From NCBI GenBank assembly GCA_035192965.1, contig CP136571.1, forward strand, positions 2,066,501 to 2,130,500: a stretch of 64,000 nucleotides of DNA, in the 5' to 3' direction. Shown piece by piece: positions 8,390-18,604 of the stretch. Every line of letters begins with the position of its first letter. Position 1 is the first letter of the stretch. This stretch comes from Fuscovulum sp. (lineage in GTDB: Bacteria > Pseudomonadota > Alphaproteobacteria > Rhodobacterales > Rhodobacteraceae). The notes beneath the pieces are model-generated. The model saw nothing but the letters and a program-made list of their open reading frames with translations, ran no database searches and had not been told where the DNA came from. A program made the position numbers and the translations under genes.

Positions 8390-9271
8390 GTGGCGCAAGA
8401 GCCGACATTCCTGATCTGCACAGGGGCGACAAAGGCAGGCACGTGCTGGCTGTACCGCTATCTGCTGGCGCATCCGGACTGTCACCTGCGCGCGATCAAG
8501 GAACTGCATTTCTTCAACAGCGCCGAAGCCGGCACGATGCGCAACTGGCGCAAGCGCGAAGAGATGCGCCTGCTGCGTGCCCGCGCCCGTCAGGCCGAAG
8601 GCGACGCCAGCCCGGAAACGGCGCGGCTGATCCGTGATTTGACCGATTGGGTGGCGGTTCTGGCGCGCGGGCCGCGTGCTGTGGCGGCCTACCTGGACTA
8701 CCTGACACAGGGGCGCGGCGACCGGCATGTGGTGGCCGACATCACCCCCGCCTATGCGATGCTGCCCGAAGCCCGGCTGCGCGGCATGGCCACGATGGCG
8801 ACGGATGTACGCTTCCTCTACCTCTTGCGCGATCCGGTGTCGCGGCTCTGGTCGCAGGCGCGGATGCTGGGTCAGCGGCGCGCGGCCGATCCATCCGATT
8901 TCCCCGCGCAGTCGGTCGTGGCGATGACTGACATGCTGGACGGGATCGAAGGCGGCAAAGCCGATCGTGAGGATTATGCCGGCGCCATCGCACGCCTGCG
9001 TGCGGCCGTCGCGCCCGAAAAGCTTCTGATCCTGCTTCAGGATGAATTGATGACGATCCCCGGCATCGCCCGCCTGTGCCGTTTTCTGGGCATCGCCGAC
9101 CACCCGGCAGATCTGGCCCATCGTGAACACGAAGGCCTGCCGCTTGATCTGCCAGCCACGCTGCGCGCCCGCGCACAGGCGGCCTTGCGCCCGCAATATG
9201 AATATGTCGCCCGTCTGATGCCGGAACTTCCGGCAAGCTGGCGCAGGAACATGACAGAGGTTCACGGATGA
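8390..9271 (+). CDS. sulfotransferase-family protein inside the nuo operon
   Basis: A 293-residue protein with both PAPS-binding elements of sulfotransferases. The 5'-phosphosulfate loop is [11 protein letters not shown] near residues 12-22, with Lys15. The 3'-phosphate site is [12 protein letters not shown], with Arg147 and a downstream Ser. The family moves sulfate from PAPS to hydroxyl or amino groups. The acceptor is unknown. It starts at GTG 8390, three bases after nuoC, and its stop overlaps the nuoD ATG, so it is made with complex I subunits. It is not a complex I subunit in any system I know, and it could be a neutral passenger. Confidence 0.85.
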   Translation: MAQEPTFLICTGATKAGTCWLYRYLLAHPDCHLRAIKELHFFNSAEAGTMRNWRKREEMRLLRARARQAEGDASPETARLIRDLTDWVAVLARGPRAVAAYLDYLTQGRGDRHVVADITPAYAMLPEARLRGMATMATDVRFLYLLRDPVSRLWSQARMLGQRRAADPSDFPAQSVVAMTDMLDGIEGGKADREDYAGAIARLRAAVAPEKLLILLQDELMTIPGIARLCRFLGIADHPADLAHREHEGLPLDLPATLRARAQAALRPQYEYVARLMPELPASWRRNMTEVHG

Positions 9272-10479
9272 TGGACGGTGCCTTCGACGACGCGCTGACA
9301 GGCGAACAGAAAATCCGCAACTTCAATATCAACTTCGGGCCTCAGCACCCGGCGGCGCATGGTGTGCTGCGCCTTGTGCTGGAACTGGACGGCGAGATTG
9401 TCGAACGCTGCGATCCGCATATCGGCCTGCTGCATCGCGGCACAGAAAAGCTGATGGAAAGCCGGACCTATCTGCAAAACCTGCCCTATTTCGACCGGCT
9501 GGATTACGTGGCCCCGATGAACCAGGAACATGCCTGGTGTCTGGCCATTGAAAAGCTGACCGGCACCAAAGTGCCGCGCCGCGCCAGCCTGATCCGCGTG
9601 CTGTTTTCGGAAATCGGCCGCGTGCTGAACCACCTTCTGAACGTCACCACGCAGGCGATGGACGTGGGCGCGCTTACCCCTCCGCTCTGGGGGTTTGAGG
9701 AACGCGAACAACTGATGGTCTTCTACGAACGCGCCTGCGGCGCGCGTCTGCACGCGGCCTATTTCCGCCCCGGTGGCGTGCATGTCGACCTGACGCCCTC
9801 GCTGCTGGACGATATCGACGCCTGGGCCGATCATTTCCCCAAGGTGCTGGACGATATCGACACGCTGCTGACGGAAAACCGCATCTTCAAACAGCGCAAC
9901 GCCGATATCGGCATTGTGACCGAAGATGACATCCAGAAATGGGGCTATTCCGGCGTCATGGTGCGCGGGTCGGGCCTGGCTTGGGACCTGCGCCGTAGTC
10001 AGCCCTACGAATGCTATGACGAGTTTGACTTCAAGATCCCCGTCGGCAAGAACGGCGATTGCTATGACCGCTATCTCTGCCGCATGGCCGAAATGCGCGA
10101 GTCGACCAGCATCATCCGGCAGGCGATTGCCAAGCTGCGCGTGGAAAAGGGCGACGTGCTCGCACGTGGAAAGATCACGCCGCCGAAGCGGGCCGAGATG
10201 AAGACCTCGATGGAGGCGCTCATCCACCACTTCAAACTCTACACCGAAGGCTTCCACGTCCCGGCGGGCGAGGTTTACGCCTGTGTCGAGGCGCCCAAGG
10301 GTGAGTTCGGCGTCTATCTGGTCGCCGACGGCACCAACAAACCCTATCGCGCCAAGATCCGCGCGCCGGGATATCTGCACCTGCAATCCATGGATTACAT
10401 CTGCAAGGGCCACCAGCTTGCCGACGTATCCGCCATCATCGGCACGATGGATGTCGTGTTCGGGGAGATCGACCGCTAA
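9268..10479 (+). CDS. nuoD: NADH-quinone oxidoreductase subunit D
   Basis: NuoD (49-kDa subunit) forms the quinone pocket together with NuoB. The 403-residue protein reads [20 protein letters not shown], with the quinone-site His of the GPQHPAAHG loop, then [18 protein letters not shown]. The C-terminus contains [20 protein letters not shown] and ends VFGEIDR, as in mitochondrial homologues. Two consecutive ATGs occur, and the first overlaps the upstream stop. The nuoD stop overlaps nuoE as TAATG. Confidence 0.97.
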   Translation: MMDGAFDDALTGEQKIRNFNINFGPQHPAAHGVLRLVLELDGEIVERCDPHIGLLHRGTEKLMESRTYLQNLPYFDRLDYVAPMNQEHAWCLAIEKLTGTKVPRRASLIRVLFSEIGRVLNHLLNVTTQAMDVGALTPPLWGFEEREQLMVFYERACGARLHAAYFRPGGVHVDLTPSLLDDIDAWADHFPKVLDDIDTLLTENRIFKQRNADIGIVTEDDIQKWGYSGVMVRGSGLAWDLRRSQPYECYDEFDFKIPVGKNGDCYDRYLCRMAEMRESTSIIRQAIAKLRVEKGDVLARGKITPPKRAEMKTSMEALIHHFKLYTEGFHVPAGEVYACVEAPKGEFGVYLVADGTNKPYRAKIRAPGYLHLQSMDYICKGHQLADVSAIIGTMDVVFGEIDR

Positions 10480-11312
10480 TGCTCCGCCGCCTGCACCCTG
10501 TCCAACCGGACTCCTTCACCTTCACGCCCGCCAATCTGGAATGGGCGAAGGGCCAGATTTCCAAATACCCCGAGGGTCGTCAGGCCTCGGCCATCATCCC
10601 GCTGCTGTGGCGCGCGCAGGAGCAGGAAGGCTGGCTGACCCGCAAGGCGATTGAAACCGTCGCTGACATGCTGGGTATGGCCTACATCCGCGCTCTGGAA
10701 GTGGCGACCTTCTACTTCATGTTCCAACTGCAACCCGTGGGCTCCATCGCCCATGTGCAGATTTGCGGCACCACCACCTGCATGATCTGCGGCGCAGAAG
10801 ACCTGATCAAGGTCTGCAAGGAAATGATCGCCCCCGCGCCGCATACCCTTTCCGCAAATGGCAAGTTCAGCTGGGAAGAAGTGGAGTGCATGGGCGCTTG
10901 CGCCAATGCCCCGATGGCCCAGATCGGCAAAGACTATTACGAAGACCTGACGCCCGCGAAACTGCGCGACCTGATCGCCCGCTTCTCCAAAGGCGAGGTG
11001 CCGGTCCCTGGCCCGCAGAACGGCCGCTATGCTGCCGAACCGCTGTCGGGCCTGACCACGCTGAAAGATTTCGAATCTGGGCGGCAGCAATACAACGCAT
11101 CCGCCCAACTGGCGGTGGATATCGGAGACACGGTGAAGCGGATCGACGGCACCGAAGTGCCGATCCTGACGCCTTGGCTGGGCAAGGCGGCCACAGCCGC
11201 CGCACCCAAGAAGCCTGCCGCCAAAAAGCCTGCCGCGCCGAAGGTGGATGCCACCCCGGACGCACCCGCAAAAGCCCCGCGCAGCCGCGCAAAGAAAACA
11301 CAGGACGAATGA
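10479..11312 (+). CDS. nuoE: NADH-quinone oxidoreductase subunit E with Ala/Lys-rich C-terminal tail
   Basis: NuoE (24-kDa subunit) is a thioredoxin-like protein carrying [2Fe-2S] cluster N1a. Ligands are in [13 protein letters not shown] and [11 protein letters not shown]. The conserved core ends near residue 180. About 95 more residues follow, including a low-complexity tail rich in Ala, Lys and Pro ([12 protein letters not shown] and similar) from about residue 235. At 277 residues it is longer than the mitochondrial homologue; I recall long NuoE tails in Rhodobacter. The tail resembles the linker in the next gene's product. The stop is followed by a 53-bp gap. Confidence 0.95.
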   Translation: MLRRLHPVQPDSFTFTPANLEWAKGQISKYPEGRQASAIIPLLWRAQEQEGWLTRKAIETVADMLGMAYIRALEVATFYFMFQLQPVGSIAHVQICGTTTCMICGAEDLIKVCKEMIAPAPHTLSANGKFSWEEVECMGACANAPMAQIGKDYYEDLTPAKLRDLIARFSKGEVPVPGPQNGRYAAEPLSGLTTLKDFESGRQQYNASAQLAVDIGDTVKRIDGTEVPILTPWLGKAATAAAPKKPAAKKPAAPKVDATPDAPAKAPRSRAKKTQDE

Positions 11313-11365
11313 CGAAAAAACGAGGGAAGGGGCGAACCTGACGCCCCGCAAACAGGGATACGCGC

Positions 11366-12142
11366 ATGAAACGAGTCGACAATCTGAATGCCCCTTCGCT
11401 GAACGGCTGGATCTTCGCCGTCGTAGCCGGGGTTTTGGCCTTTCTCATCGCAAAGGTGGTGGGCGGCTTTGATTACACGACCTCCGGCTTCTTTGCCGCC
11501 GTCATCACGGGTCTGGTCGGCTTGGTCATCGGCATGCCCTGGGGCGCGGCTGACCGCATCCCCAAACCCGAAGCAGATACGGATGCCGCGCATCCTGCCG
11601 CTCCCGTTGCCGCTGCGGTTCCCGCTGCTGCTCCTGTGGCACCGATGGCAGAAGCAGCGCCGCTGATGGCTGCGTCGATGGTGTCTTCAGCCCCCGTAGC
11701 CGAAGTCGCCGCCCCGATTGCCGCCCCCGTTGCCGCTCCGGCACCCGCTGCCCCCAAGGCCGAGGCAAAGCCGAAGGCCGAGCCAAAGCCCAAAGCCGCT
11801 GCCAAGCCTGCCGCCAAAGCCGCCGCTGAAGCCGCCCCCGTCGCCGCCCCCGAAGGCGGCAGCAAACCCAAGGCGCTCAAGGCTGCGCGCAAGGGCGTGG
11901 CGGATGACCTGAAGGTGATCGAAGGCATCGGCCCCGCGCTGGAAAAGGTGCTCAACGACAACGGCATCTTCCACCTTGACCAGATCGCCTCATGGGGTGC
12001 GGCCGAAGTGGAATGGATGGATGGCAACCTGAAAGGCTTCAAGGGCCGCGTCACCCGCGACAAATGGGTGGCTCAGGCCAAACTGATCGGCGAGGTGGGG
12101 CTGGAGGAATTCCTCCGCCGTGCCAAGACGAACGATTACTGA
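11366..12142 (+). CDS. membrane-anchored helix-hairpin-helix protein of the nuo operon
   Basis: A 258-residue protein with three parts. Two hydrophobic segments lie near residues 13-33 and 39-57. An Ala/Pro/Lys-rich linker spans about 70-170. The C-terminal domain from about residue 180 contains LKVIEGIGPALEKVLNDNGI, a helix-hairpin-helix-like motif, then WMDGNLKGFKGRVTRDKW. HhH motifs usually bind DNA or mediate protein contacts, and IGP-type versions also occur in non-DNA proteins. It sits between nuoE and nuoF with a weak ribosome site. A role in complex I assembly or anchoring is a guess from context only. Confidence 0.75.
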   Translation: MKRVDNLNAPSLNGWIFAVVAGVLAFLIAKVVGGFDYTTSGFFAAVITGLVGLVIGMPWGAADRIPKPEADTDAAHPAAPVAAAVPAAAPVAPMAEAAPLMAASMVSSAPVAEVAAPIAAPVAAPAPAAPKAEAKPKAEPKPKAAAKPAAKAAAEAAPVAAPEGGSKPKALKAARKGVADDLKVIEGIGPALEKVLNDNGIFHLDQIASWGAAEVEWMDGNLKGFKGRVTRDKWVAQAKLIGEVGLEEFLRRAKTNDY

Positions 12143-12149
12143 GGCGGGG

Positions 12150-12374
12150 ATGCGCGAACCCACCCCGCAGGAAAAGGAAATCGCCAGACAGACAAGGCAA
12201 GTGGCCTTTGTTCTGGCAGGAACCATGATCCTGTGGATGGGGGCAAGCTTCCTTGGGGGAAGGCTGGGCTGGGAAACCCGCTTTGCCTTTCTCTTCGACC
12301 TCGCTGCAATGGCCGCGTTCATCTGGGCGCTGGTCGTGACTTACCGGATCTGGCGCAAACGCCAGGGCAATTGA
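12150..12374 (+). CDS. small two-helix membrane protein (DUF5337-like)
   Basis: A 74-residue protein with two predicted transmembrane helices ([20 protein letters not shown] and [19 protein letters not shown]) and a basic C-terminus RIWRKRQGN. It resembles DUF5337 proteins that I associate with Rhodobacteraceae nuo loci, from memory. ATG 12150 follows a purine-rich GAGGCGGGG and starts 7 bases after the previous stop. An upstream in-frame ATG at 12120 would overlap the preceding gene. Function is unknown. Confidence 0.75.
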   Translation: MREPTPQEKEIARQTRQVAFVLAGTMILWMGASFLGGRLGWETRFAFLFDLAAMAAFIWALVVTYRIWRKRQGN

Positions 12375-12384
12375 GGGGCAAGAC

Positions 12385-13680
12385 ATGCTCAAGGATCAGG
12401 ACCGCATCTTCACCAACCTCTACGGGATGCATGAACGCACCCTTGCGGGGGCCAAGAAGCGCGGCCATTGGGACGGCACCGCCGACATCATCAAGCGTGG
12501 CCGCGACACGATCATCGAACAGGTCAAGGCATCGGGCCTGCGCGGCCGTGGCGGCGCAGGTTTTCCCACGGGCCTGAAATGGTCCTTCATGCCCAAGCAA
12601 AGCGATGGCCGCCCATCCTATCTGGTCATCAACGCCGATGAATCCGAACCGGGCACCTGCAAAGACCGGGAAATCATGCGGCACGATCCGCATACCCTGA
12701 TCGAAGGCGCGCTGATCGCGTCTTTCGCGATGAACGCCAATGCCTGCTACATCTACATTCGCGGCGAATACATCCGCGAGCGTGAGGCGCTACAGGCCGC
12801 CATCGACGAATGCTATGACGCGGGCCTTCTGGGCAAGAACGCCGCAAAATCCGGCTGGGATTTCGACCTCTACCTCCACCACGGGGCAGGGGCCTATATC
12901 TGCGGCGAAGAAACCGCGCTTTTGGAAAGCCTTGAGGGCAAAAAGGGCATGCCCCGGATGAAGCCGCCGTTCCCGGCAGGCTCGGGCCTCTATGGTTGCC
13001 CCACCACGGTGAACAACGTGGAATCCATCGCCGTTGTCCCCACCATCCTGCGCCGTGGCCCGGAATGGTTTGCTGGCTTTGGCCGGCCCAACAATGCCGG
13101 GACCAAACTCTTCGGCATCTCGGGCCACATCAACAACCCCTGCGTGGTCGAAGAAGCGATGTCGATCCCGCTCAAGGAACTGCTGGATCGCCACTGCGGC
13201 GGCGTGCGCGGCGGGTGGAAAAACCTGAAGGCCGTGATCCCTGGCGGGTCGTCCGTGCCGCTGCTCACGCAGGCGCAATGCGACGATGCGATCATGGATT
13301 TTGATTGGCTGCGCGAACAACGCTCGGGCCTCGGCACGGCAGCGGTGATCGTGATGGATCAGTCGACTGACGTCATCAAGGCGATCTGGCGGCTGTCGAA
13401 ATTCTACAAGCACGAATCCTGTGGCCAGTGCACACCCTGCCGCGAAGGCACGGGCTGGATGATGCGCGTCATGGACCGTCTGGTCCGCGGTGAGGCCGAA
13501 GTCGAAGAGATCGACATGCTCCTGTCGGTCACCAAACAGGTCGAAGGTCACACGATCTGCGCCCTTGGCGACGCGGCGGCATGGCCGATCCAGGGCCTCG
13601 TGCGGGCGTTCCGGGACGAAATCGAAGATCGCATCAAGGCGAAAAAGACGGGCCGCCTCTCGGCGGTCGCGGCGGAGTGA
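12385..13680 (+). CDS. nuoF: NADH-quinone oxidoreductase subunit F
   Basis: NuoF (51-kDa subunit) is the NADH-oxidising end of complex I, binding NADH, FMN and [4Fe-4S] cluster N3. In its 431 residues the FMN/NADH glycine-rich segments are [20 protein letters not shown] and [20 protein letters not shown]. The N3 ligands are in [12 protein letters not shown] plus the Cys of [13 protein letters not shown]. The stop overlaps the GTG of the next small lipoprotein gene. Confidence 0.98.
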   Translation: MLKDQDRIFTNLYGMHERTLAGAKKRGHWDGTADIIKRGRDTIIEQVKASGLRGRGGAGFPTGLKWSFMPKQSDGRPSYLVINADESEPGTCKDREIMRHDPHTLIEGALIASFAMNANACYIYIRGEYIREREALQAAIDECYDAGLLGKNAAKSGWDFDLYLHHGAGAYICGEETALLESLEGKKGMPRMKPPFPAGSGLYGCPTTVNNVESIAVVPTILRRGPEWFAGFGRPNNAGTKLFGISGHINNPCVVEEAMSIPLKELLDRHCGGVRGGWKNLKAVIPGGSSVPLLTQAQCDDAIMDFDWLREQRSGLGTAAVIVMDQSTDVIKAIWRLSKFYKHESCGQCTPCREGTGWMMRVMDRLVRGEAEVEEIDMLLSVTKQVEGHTICALGDAAAWPIQGLVRAFRDEIEDRIKAKKTGRLSAVAAE

Positions 13681-13934
13681 AGCGGATGGCCGCAGCCCTG
13701 ACCCTGTGCATAGCAGCCTCGGGCTGCGTGCAGACCGCGCCTTCGGGCGGGGTCGCGGTCGCTGCTGCGCCTTTGCGCGTCACCAACAATGGCGCTGCCT
13801 TTGCCAATTACGAAGGCGCCGCCGCCCGCCGGGTGGCCGAGGCGGAATGTGCCGCCCTTGGCCGCAGCCTGCGCCCCAGCATCTATGACCGGTATGAGGC
13901 CGGCGCTTGGGTCTATGTGGAGGGCTGCGCATGA
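13677..13934 (+). CDS. small Cys-containing lipoprotein between nuoF and nuoG
   Basis: An 85-residue predicted lipoprotein. The n-region VKR, a short hydrophobic stretch and the lipobox AASGC place the lipidated Cys at about residue 17. Two further cysteines (EAECAALG and the near-terminal VEGCA) could form a disulfide in the periplasm. I choose GTG 13677, which overlaps the nuoF stop as GTGA and supplies the positive n-region; ATG 13686 is the alternative. No family is recognised. A periplasmic lipoprotein is unexpected between genes for cytoplasmic-side complex I subunits. Confidence 0.6.
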   Translation: MKRMAAALTLCIAASGCVQTAPSGGVAVAAAPLRVTNNGAAFANYEGAAARRVAEAECAALGRSLRPSIYDRYEAGAWVYVEGCA

Positions 13935-14032
13935 CCTGCTATGCGATAACCTCCGCCTATACCCGGTCTTGTGATGTCATATCACCGCGCCTTGCCCCCA
14001 TCTTCTTGGCATGGAATGCCAAGGAGGCCCTG

Positions 14033-14434
14033 ATGAAACTTGCACCCCTGTCCCTGATCGCGCTGATGGCAGCCGTTCCCGCCCATGCGCTGGAGCCGAT
14101 CAACAAGGAAGCCCATATCAACAACATCCTGTTGCAGGGCTTCATTGGTGACGCCATCGCCGACAACTGCCCCACGATCGAACCGCGCAAGATCCGCGCG
14201 CTGGGCGAATTGAACAAGCTGCGCGTCTATGCGCTGGACAAAGGCTACACCACCGCCCAGGTCCGCGCTTTCGTGACCGACGACACCGAAAAAGCGCGCG
14301 GCAAGGCCGAGGCGGCGGCATGGTTGGCCGAACGCGGGGCCGAACCCGGCAAGGACGCGATCTATTGCCAGATCGGCGAGGCGGAAATCGCCAAGGAAAG
14401 CCTGATCGGCACATTGCTGAGGTCAACGAAATGA
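14033..14434 (+). CDS. secreted protein of unknown function (DUF5333-like)
   Basis: A 133-residue protein with a clear signal peptide (MKLAPLSLIALMAAVPAHAL, cleavage after AHA). The mature part is mostly helical and has two cysteines (DNCPTIEPRK, IYCQIGEAE) that could pair. It resembles the DUF5333 family of Rhodobacteraceae, from memory. A strong AAGGAGG box lies 6 bases before ATG 14033. The 98-bp gap before it is the largest in this part of the operon and might hold an internal promoter. The stop overlaps the next start as ATGA. Confidence 0.75.
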   Translation: MKLAPLSLIALMAAVPAHALEPINKEAHINNILLQGFIGDAIADNCPTIEPRKIRALGELNKLRVYALDKGYTTAQVRAFVTDDTEKARGKAEAAAWLAERGAEPGKDAIYCQIGEAEIAKESLIGTLLRSTK

Positions 14435-14934
14435 CCCAGACCCCCGCGATGCACCTTGCCGAACTGAACGTAGGCCGCCTGCTGGCCCCGACCGATGATC
14501 CGCGCGTGGCCGAATTCATGGCCGCCCTTGACCGGGTGAACGGCATGGGCAAGCGGATGCCGGGCTTTGTCTGGATGATGGAAGGCTCGGGCGAACCGGG
14601 CACCGGCAATACCGAGGCCAAGATCGGCGGCGATCCGCAGTTCGTGTCAAACCTCACAGTCTGGGAAAGCGTCGAAACGCTGGAGAACTTCGTCTGGAAC
14701 ACCGTCCACCGTCAATTCTACGAACGGCGGGCGGAATGGTTCGAAGTGCTGGGCAAGATGCATTTCGTCATGTGGTGGGTGCCCGCCGGGCACCGCCCCA
14801 CGCTGGACGAGGCGCTGGAACGGCTGGCCCATCTGCAGACGCAAGGTGACAGCGACCACGCCTTTGGCTGGACATATCTGAAAGAGGCGCAGCTGTGGAA
14901 AACCCACCGCTGCACCCAAGTGGCGGCGGAGTAG
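14431..14934 (+). CDS. DUF3291-type protein
   Basis: A 167-residue soluble protein with the look of DUF3291, a ferredoxin-like dimeric alpha-beta barrel group related to antibiotic-biosynthesis monooxygenases. Typical features are MHLAELNVGRLLAPTDDP at the start, LTVWESVETLENFVWNTVH in the middle, and FVMWWVPAGHRPTLDEALER. No catalytic residue can be assigned. It overlaps the upstream gene by ATGA and lies two genes before nuoG, so it is part of the nuo transcript. Its link to complex I is unknown. Confidence 0.8.
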   Translation: MTQTPAMHLAELNVGRLLAPTDDPRVAEFMAALDRVNGMGKRMPGFVWMMEGSGEPGTGNTEAKIGGDPQFVSNLTVWESVETLENFVWNTVHRQFYERRAEWFEVLGKMHFVMWWVPAGHRPTLDEALERLAHLQTQGDSDHAFGWTYLKEAQLWKTHRCTQVAAE

Positions 14935-14939
14935 CGGGC

Positions 14940-15119
14940 ATGTGCCATGGCAATCTCGACCCGAAATACGCGATGCGCGATATCGAGGCGCGCGTGAAAC
15001 ACCTGTCATTCGAACAGGACAAGACGAAACAGGCCGCCCCCGCGCCGCAATCCGGGCTGCTCGCCCGTCTGCGCGACGCGATGAACGGGCTGCTGCGGAA
15101 GGACCGGGCTCATGTCTAA
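14940..15119 (+). CDS. 59-residue basic protein upstream of nuoG
   Basis: A short soluble protein starting [20 protein letters not shown], with a probably helical and basic C-terminal half ([17 protein letters not shown]). It shows no signal peptide or membrane segment. The reading frame is kept between adjacent nuo genes, and its end overlaps the nuoG ATG by 8 bases, which suggests it is translated and coupled. No family is recognised. The start is the first ATG after the upstream stop. Confidence 0.55.
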   Translation: MCHGNLDPKYAMRDIEARVKHLSFEQDKTKQAAPAPQSGLLARLRDAMNGLLRKDRAHV

Positions 15120-17133
15120 CCTCAAGAAAATCAGCATCGACGGCATCGAGGTCGAGGTTGATGGCGCGATGACCATCATTCAGGCCGCCGAAGTGGCAGG
15201 CGTAGAGATCCCGCGCTTTTGCTATCACGAACGCCTGACCATCGCCGGAAACTGCCGCATGTGTCTGGTCGAAGTGGTCGGCGGCCCGCCCAAACCCGCC
15301 GCCTCTTGCGCGATGCAGGTGCGCGACCTGCGCCCAGGCCCGAACGGCGAGGCGCCGGTCGTCAAGACCAAGTCGCCCATGGTCAAGAAGGCTCGCGAAG
15401 GGGTGATGGAGTTTCTGCTGATCAACCACCCGCTCGATTGCCCGATCTGCGATCAGGGCGGCGAATGCGATCTGCAGGATCAGGCCATGGCTTATGGCGT
15501 GGACTTTAGCCGCTACCGCGAACCCAAGCGCGCCTCCGATGACCTGAACCTCGGCCCGCTGGTCGCCACCAAGATGACGCGCTGCATCTCCTGCACCCGC
15601 TGCGTCCGCTTCACCACCGAAGTCGCGGGCATCACCCAGATGGGCCAAACCGGCCGGGGCGAGGATAGCGAAATCACCAGCTATCTGAATGAAACGCTGG
15701 CCTCGAACCTTCAGGGCAACATCATCGACCTTTGCCCCGTCGGCGCGCTGACATCGAAACCCTATGCCTTCACCGCCCGTCCGTGGGAACTGACCAAGAC
15801 GGAAACCATCGACGTGATGGATGCGCTTGGCTCCAACATCCGGGTCGATACCAAAGGCCGCGAAGTCATGCGCATCCTGCCGCGCAACCATGACGGCGTG
15901 AACGAGGAATGGATTTCCGACAAAACCCGCTTCGTCTGGGACGGCCTGCGCCGCCAGCGTCTGGACACGCCCTATATCCGCGAAAACGGCAAGCTGCGTA
16001 AGGCAGGCTGGGGCGAGGCGCTGGTCGCCGCCGCCGCCGCGATCAAGGGGAAGAAAGTCGCAGGACTCGTGGGCGATCTGGCCCCGGTCGAGGCGATCTA
16101 CGGCCTGAAGACCCTGATCGAAGGGCTTGGCGGCAAAGTGGAATCCCGCACCGATGGCGCGCGCCTGCCGATTGGCAACCGCTCGGCCTATGTCGGTACG
16201 GCGGCGATCGAAGATATCGACAGCGCCAAATCCATCCTTCTGATTGGCACCAACCCGCGGGTCGAGTCAGCCGTTCTGAACGCCCGCATCCGCAAGGCTT
16301 GGCTGCACGGTGCGGCTGTTGCCGTCGTTGGGCCTGCGGTCGACCTGACTTATGACTATTACCACGCCGGCACCGACCGTGCTGCACTGGTGGCCCTCGT
16401 GGCCGAAGCAAAGAAGGCCGGCCCGGATGGCAAATCCGCCGTGGTGATCGTCGGGCAGGGCGCGCTGAACGAGGCCGATGGCGAGGCCGTGCTGTCGCAG
16501 GCCATGGCCCTGTGCGAAGCATCTGGCGCGAAACTGCTGATCCTGCACAGCGCCGCCTCGCGCGTGGGCGCGATGGATGTGGGCGCGGTCACCGAAGGTG
16601 GCCTTGCAGCCGCCACCGACGGGGCCGAGGTGATCTACAACCTTGGCGCCGATGAGGTGGAAATCGCCCCCGGCCCCTTTGTCATCTATCAAGGCAGCCA
16701 CGGTGACCGGGGCGCGATGCGCGCTGACATCATCCTTCCCGCCGCCGCCTGGACAGAAGAAAACGGCCTGTTCGTCAACACCGAAGGCCGCCCGCAACTG
16801 GCCCTGCGTGCCGGTTTCGCACCGGGTGAAGCCAAGGAAAACTGGGCCATCCTGCGCGCCCTTTCCGCCGAACTGGGCGCAACCCTGCCTTGGGACAGTA
16901 TGGCCGCGCTGCGGCAGGCGCTGGTCAAGGCGCATCCGCATTTGGGCCGCATCGACGAGGTCGCCACGAATGCGTGGTCCGCGTTGGAGGTGAAAGCCCC
17001 CGCCAAGGCCGATTTCCGTCTTGCGATCCGGGATTTTTATCTGACGAACCCGATTGCCCGGGCATCAGCGTTGATGGGTGAACTGTCGGCCCTTGCGGCG
17101 GACCGTGCCCGCGTGGCACTTGCGGCGGAATGA
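15112..17133 (+). CDS. nuoG: NADH-quinone oxidoreductase subunit G
   Basis: NuoG (75-kDa subunit) is the large iron-sulfur subunit of the NADH module. The N-terminal ferredoxin-like [2Fe-2S] ligands are in [20 protein letters not shown] and PAASCAMQV. His/Cys and Cys4 cluster motifs follow ([44 protein letters not shown]). The rest is a molybdopterin-oxidoreductase-like fold without cofactor. At 673 residues it matches mitochondrial-type homologues and not the longer Escherichia coli form. Its stop overlaps the next lipoprotein ATG as ATGA. Confidence 0.98.
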   Translation: MSNLKKISIDGIEVEVDGAMTIIQAAEVAGVEIPRFCYHERLTIAGNCRMCLVEVVGGPPKPAASCAMQVRDLRPGPNGEAPVVKTKSPMVKKAREGVMEFLLINHPLDCPICDQGGECDLQDQAMAYGVDFSRYREPKRASDDLNLGPLVATKMTRCISCTRCVRFTTEVAGITQMGQTGRGEDSEITSYLNETLASNLQGNIIDLCPVGALTSKPYAFTARPWELTKTETIDVMDALGSNIRVDTKGREVMRILPRNHDGVNEEWISDKTRFVWDGLRRQRLDTPYIRENGKLRKAGWGEALVAAAAAIKGKKVAGLVGDLAPVEAIYGLKTLIEGLGGKVESRTDGARLPIGNRSAYVGTAAIEDIDSAKSILLIGTNPRVESAVLNARIRKAWLHGAAVAVVGPAVDLTYDYYHAGTDRAALVALVAEAKKAGPDGKSAVVIVGQGALNEADGEAVLSQAMALCEASGAKLLILHSAASRVGAMDVGAVTEGGLAAATDGAEVIYNLGADEVEIAPGPFVIYQGSHGDRGAMRADIILPAAAWTEENGLFVNTEGRPQLALRAGFAPGEAKENWAILRALSAELGATLPWDSMAALRQALVKAHPHLGRIDEVATNAWSALEVKAPAKADFRLAIRDFYLTNPIARASALMGELSALAADRARVALAAE

Positions 17134-17549
17134 AACACAGCATGGCACGCGCATTGGGCATGACAGGCAGGGCAGGGGTCGCGGCAGCGGCGCTGGCCGC
17201 CTGCGCGCCCGGTGCTGACGTGTCCAGCATGGGCAGTTTCAACCCCGGCTATCAGGGGATCGAGACGATCCTTCTGGATGGCGATCTGGTGAATTTCCGC
17301 GTCGCCATGAAGGGCGCGCGGGACAATGCGGATGTCGAGGCCTATGCGCGCTGCGCGGCGGCCCAATATGCGCTGATCCGCGGCGCGGGTTTTGCGCGGC
17401 ACGTGCGCACCACAGTGGCGCGCACAGGTGAAATCTGGCGGGGGGATGCGGTCTATACCATCTCTGCCGCCCTTCCGAAGGGCTTCAGAACCATCGACGC
17501 CGAGGTGACGGTGCGCGATTGCGGCTCGCTCGGGATACCGACGGTCTGA
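17130..17549 (+). CDS. predicted lipoprotein between nuoG and nuoH
   Basis: A 139-residue protein with a lipoprotein-type signal ([20 protein letters not shown], lipobox LAAC). Two more cysteines follow ([10 protein letters not shown] and [10 protein letters not shown]). The rest looks like a compact alpha/beta domain: [20 protein letters not shown], then [20 protein letters not shown]. No family is recognised. It is coupled to nuoG by an ATGA overlap and ends 12 bases before nuoH. The spacing of a Cys-bearing helix and a near-terminal Cys recalls the 85-residue lipoprotein after nuoF, but similarity is weak. Confidence 0.65.
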   Translation: MKHSMARALGMTGRAGVAAAALAACAPGADVSSMGSFNPGYQGIETILLDGDLVNFRVAMKGARDNADVEAYARCAAAQYALIRGAGFARHVRTTVARTGEIWRGDAVYTISAALPKGFRTIDAEVTVRDCGSLGIPTV

Positions 17550-17561
17550 GGGAAAGGCATC

Positions 17562-18599
17562 ATGAACGAATTCTTTGCAACAGGGATGGGGACGGCGGTT
17601 CTGGTGGCGGCGCAGACGCTGCTGCTCGTCGGCTTCGTGATGCTGTCGATGCTGTTCCTCGTCTATGGCGACCGCAAGATCTGGGCCGCGGTGCAGATGC
17701 GCCGGGGGCCCAACGTGGTGGGGCCGTGGGGCCTGCTGCAAACCGTGGCCGATGCCGCGAAATACGTCTTCAAGGAAATCGTCATTCCCGCCGGGGCCGA
17801 CCGTCCGGTGTTCTTCCTGGCCCCGATGCTGTCCTTCGTTCTGGCGCTGATGGCCTGGGCCGTGATCCCCTTCGATGATGGCTGGGTGCTGGCCAACATC
17901 AACGTGGCGATCCTGTTTGTCTTCGCCATGTCCTCGCTTGAGGTCTATGGCGTCATCATGGGCGGCTGGGCGTCCAACTCCAAATACCCGTTCCTCGGCT
18001 CGCTCCGCTCTGCCGCACAGATGATTTCCTATGAGGTGTCGCTGGGCCTGATCATCATCGGCATCATCCTGTCGACGGGTTCGATGAACCTGTCCGCCAT
18101 CGTGGCGGCGCAGGACGGCGATCTGGGTCTTTTCAACTGGTACTGGCTGCCGCATCTGCCGATGGTGGCGCTGTTCTTCATCTCGGCGCTGGCGGAAACC
18201 AACCGCCCGCCCTTTGACCTGCCCGAAGCGGAATCCGAACTCGTCGCAGGCTTCATGGTGGAATACTCCTCCACCCCCTTCCTGCTGTTCATGGCGGGCG
18301 AATACATCGCCATCTACCTGATGTGCGCGCTGATGAGCCTGCTGTTCTTCGGCGGCTGGCTGTCGCCCATCCCGGGCCTGCCCGACGGCTGGTGGTGGAT
18401 GATCGCCAAGATGGCCTTCTTCTTCTTCCTCTTTGCGATGGTGAAAGCCATCACACCCCGCTATCGCTACGACCAACTCATGCGGATCGGCTGGAAGGTC
18501 TTCCTGCCCCTGTCGCTGGCCTGGGTGGTGATCGTGGCCTTTCTGGCGAAATTCGAAGTTTTCGGCGGCTTCTGGGCCCGCTGGACGATTGGAGGCTGA
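17562..18599 (+). CDS. nuoH: NADH-quinone oxidoreductase subunit H
   Basis: NuoH (ND1) is the membrane subunit that joins the quinone pocket to the proton-pumping arm. The 345-residue protein has about eight helices. Conserved features are [20 protein letters not shown], the charged loop [20 protein letters not shown] at the quinone entrance, and [20 protein letters not shown]. It is followed by nuoI after 5 bases. Confidence 0.98.
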   Translation: MNEFFATGMGTAVLVAAQTLLLVGFVMLSMLFLVYGDRKIWAAVQMRRGPNVVGPWGLLQTVADAAKYVFKEIVIPAGADRPVFFLAPMLSFVLALMAWAVIPFDDGWVLANINVAILFVFAMSSLEVYGVIMGGWASNSKYPFLGSLRSAAQMISYEVSLGLIIIGIILSTGSMNLSAIVAAQDGDLGLFNWYWLPHLPMVALFFISALAETNRPPFDLPEAESELVAGFMVEYSSTPFLLFMAGEYIAIYLMCALMSLLFFGGWLSPIPGLPDGWWWMIAKMAFFFFLFAMVKAITPRYRYDQLMRIGWKVFLPLSLAWVVIVAFLAKFEVFGGFWARWTIGG

Positions 18600-18604
18600 A
18601 GCCG

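Noticed and set aside
7214..9265. 683-residue minus-strand open frame opposite nuoB, nuoC and the sulfotransferase gene
   Set aside because: It is antisense to conserved genes, and the composition is typical of GC-rich shadow frames.
14647..15891. 414-residue minus-strand open frame across nuoG and the genes before it
   Set aside because: It is antisense to several well-supported genes, of unusual composition and without a recognisable domain. It is a product of high GC content.
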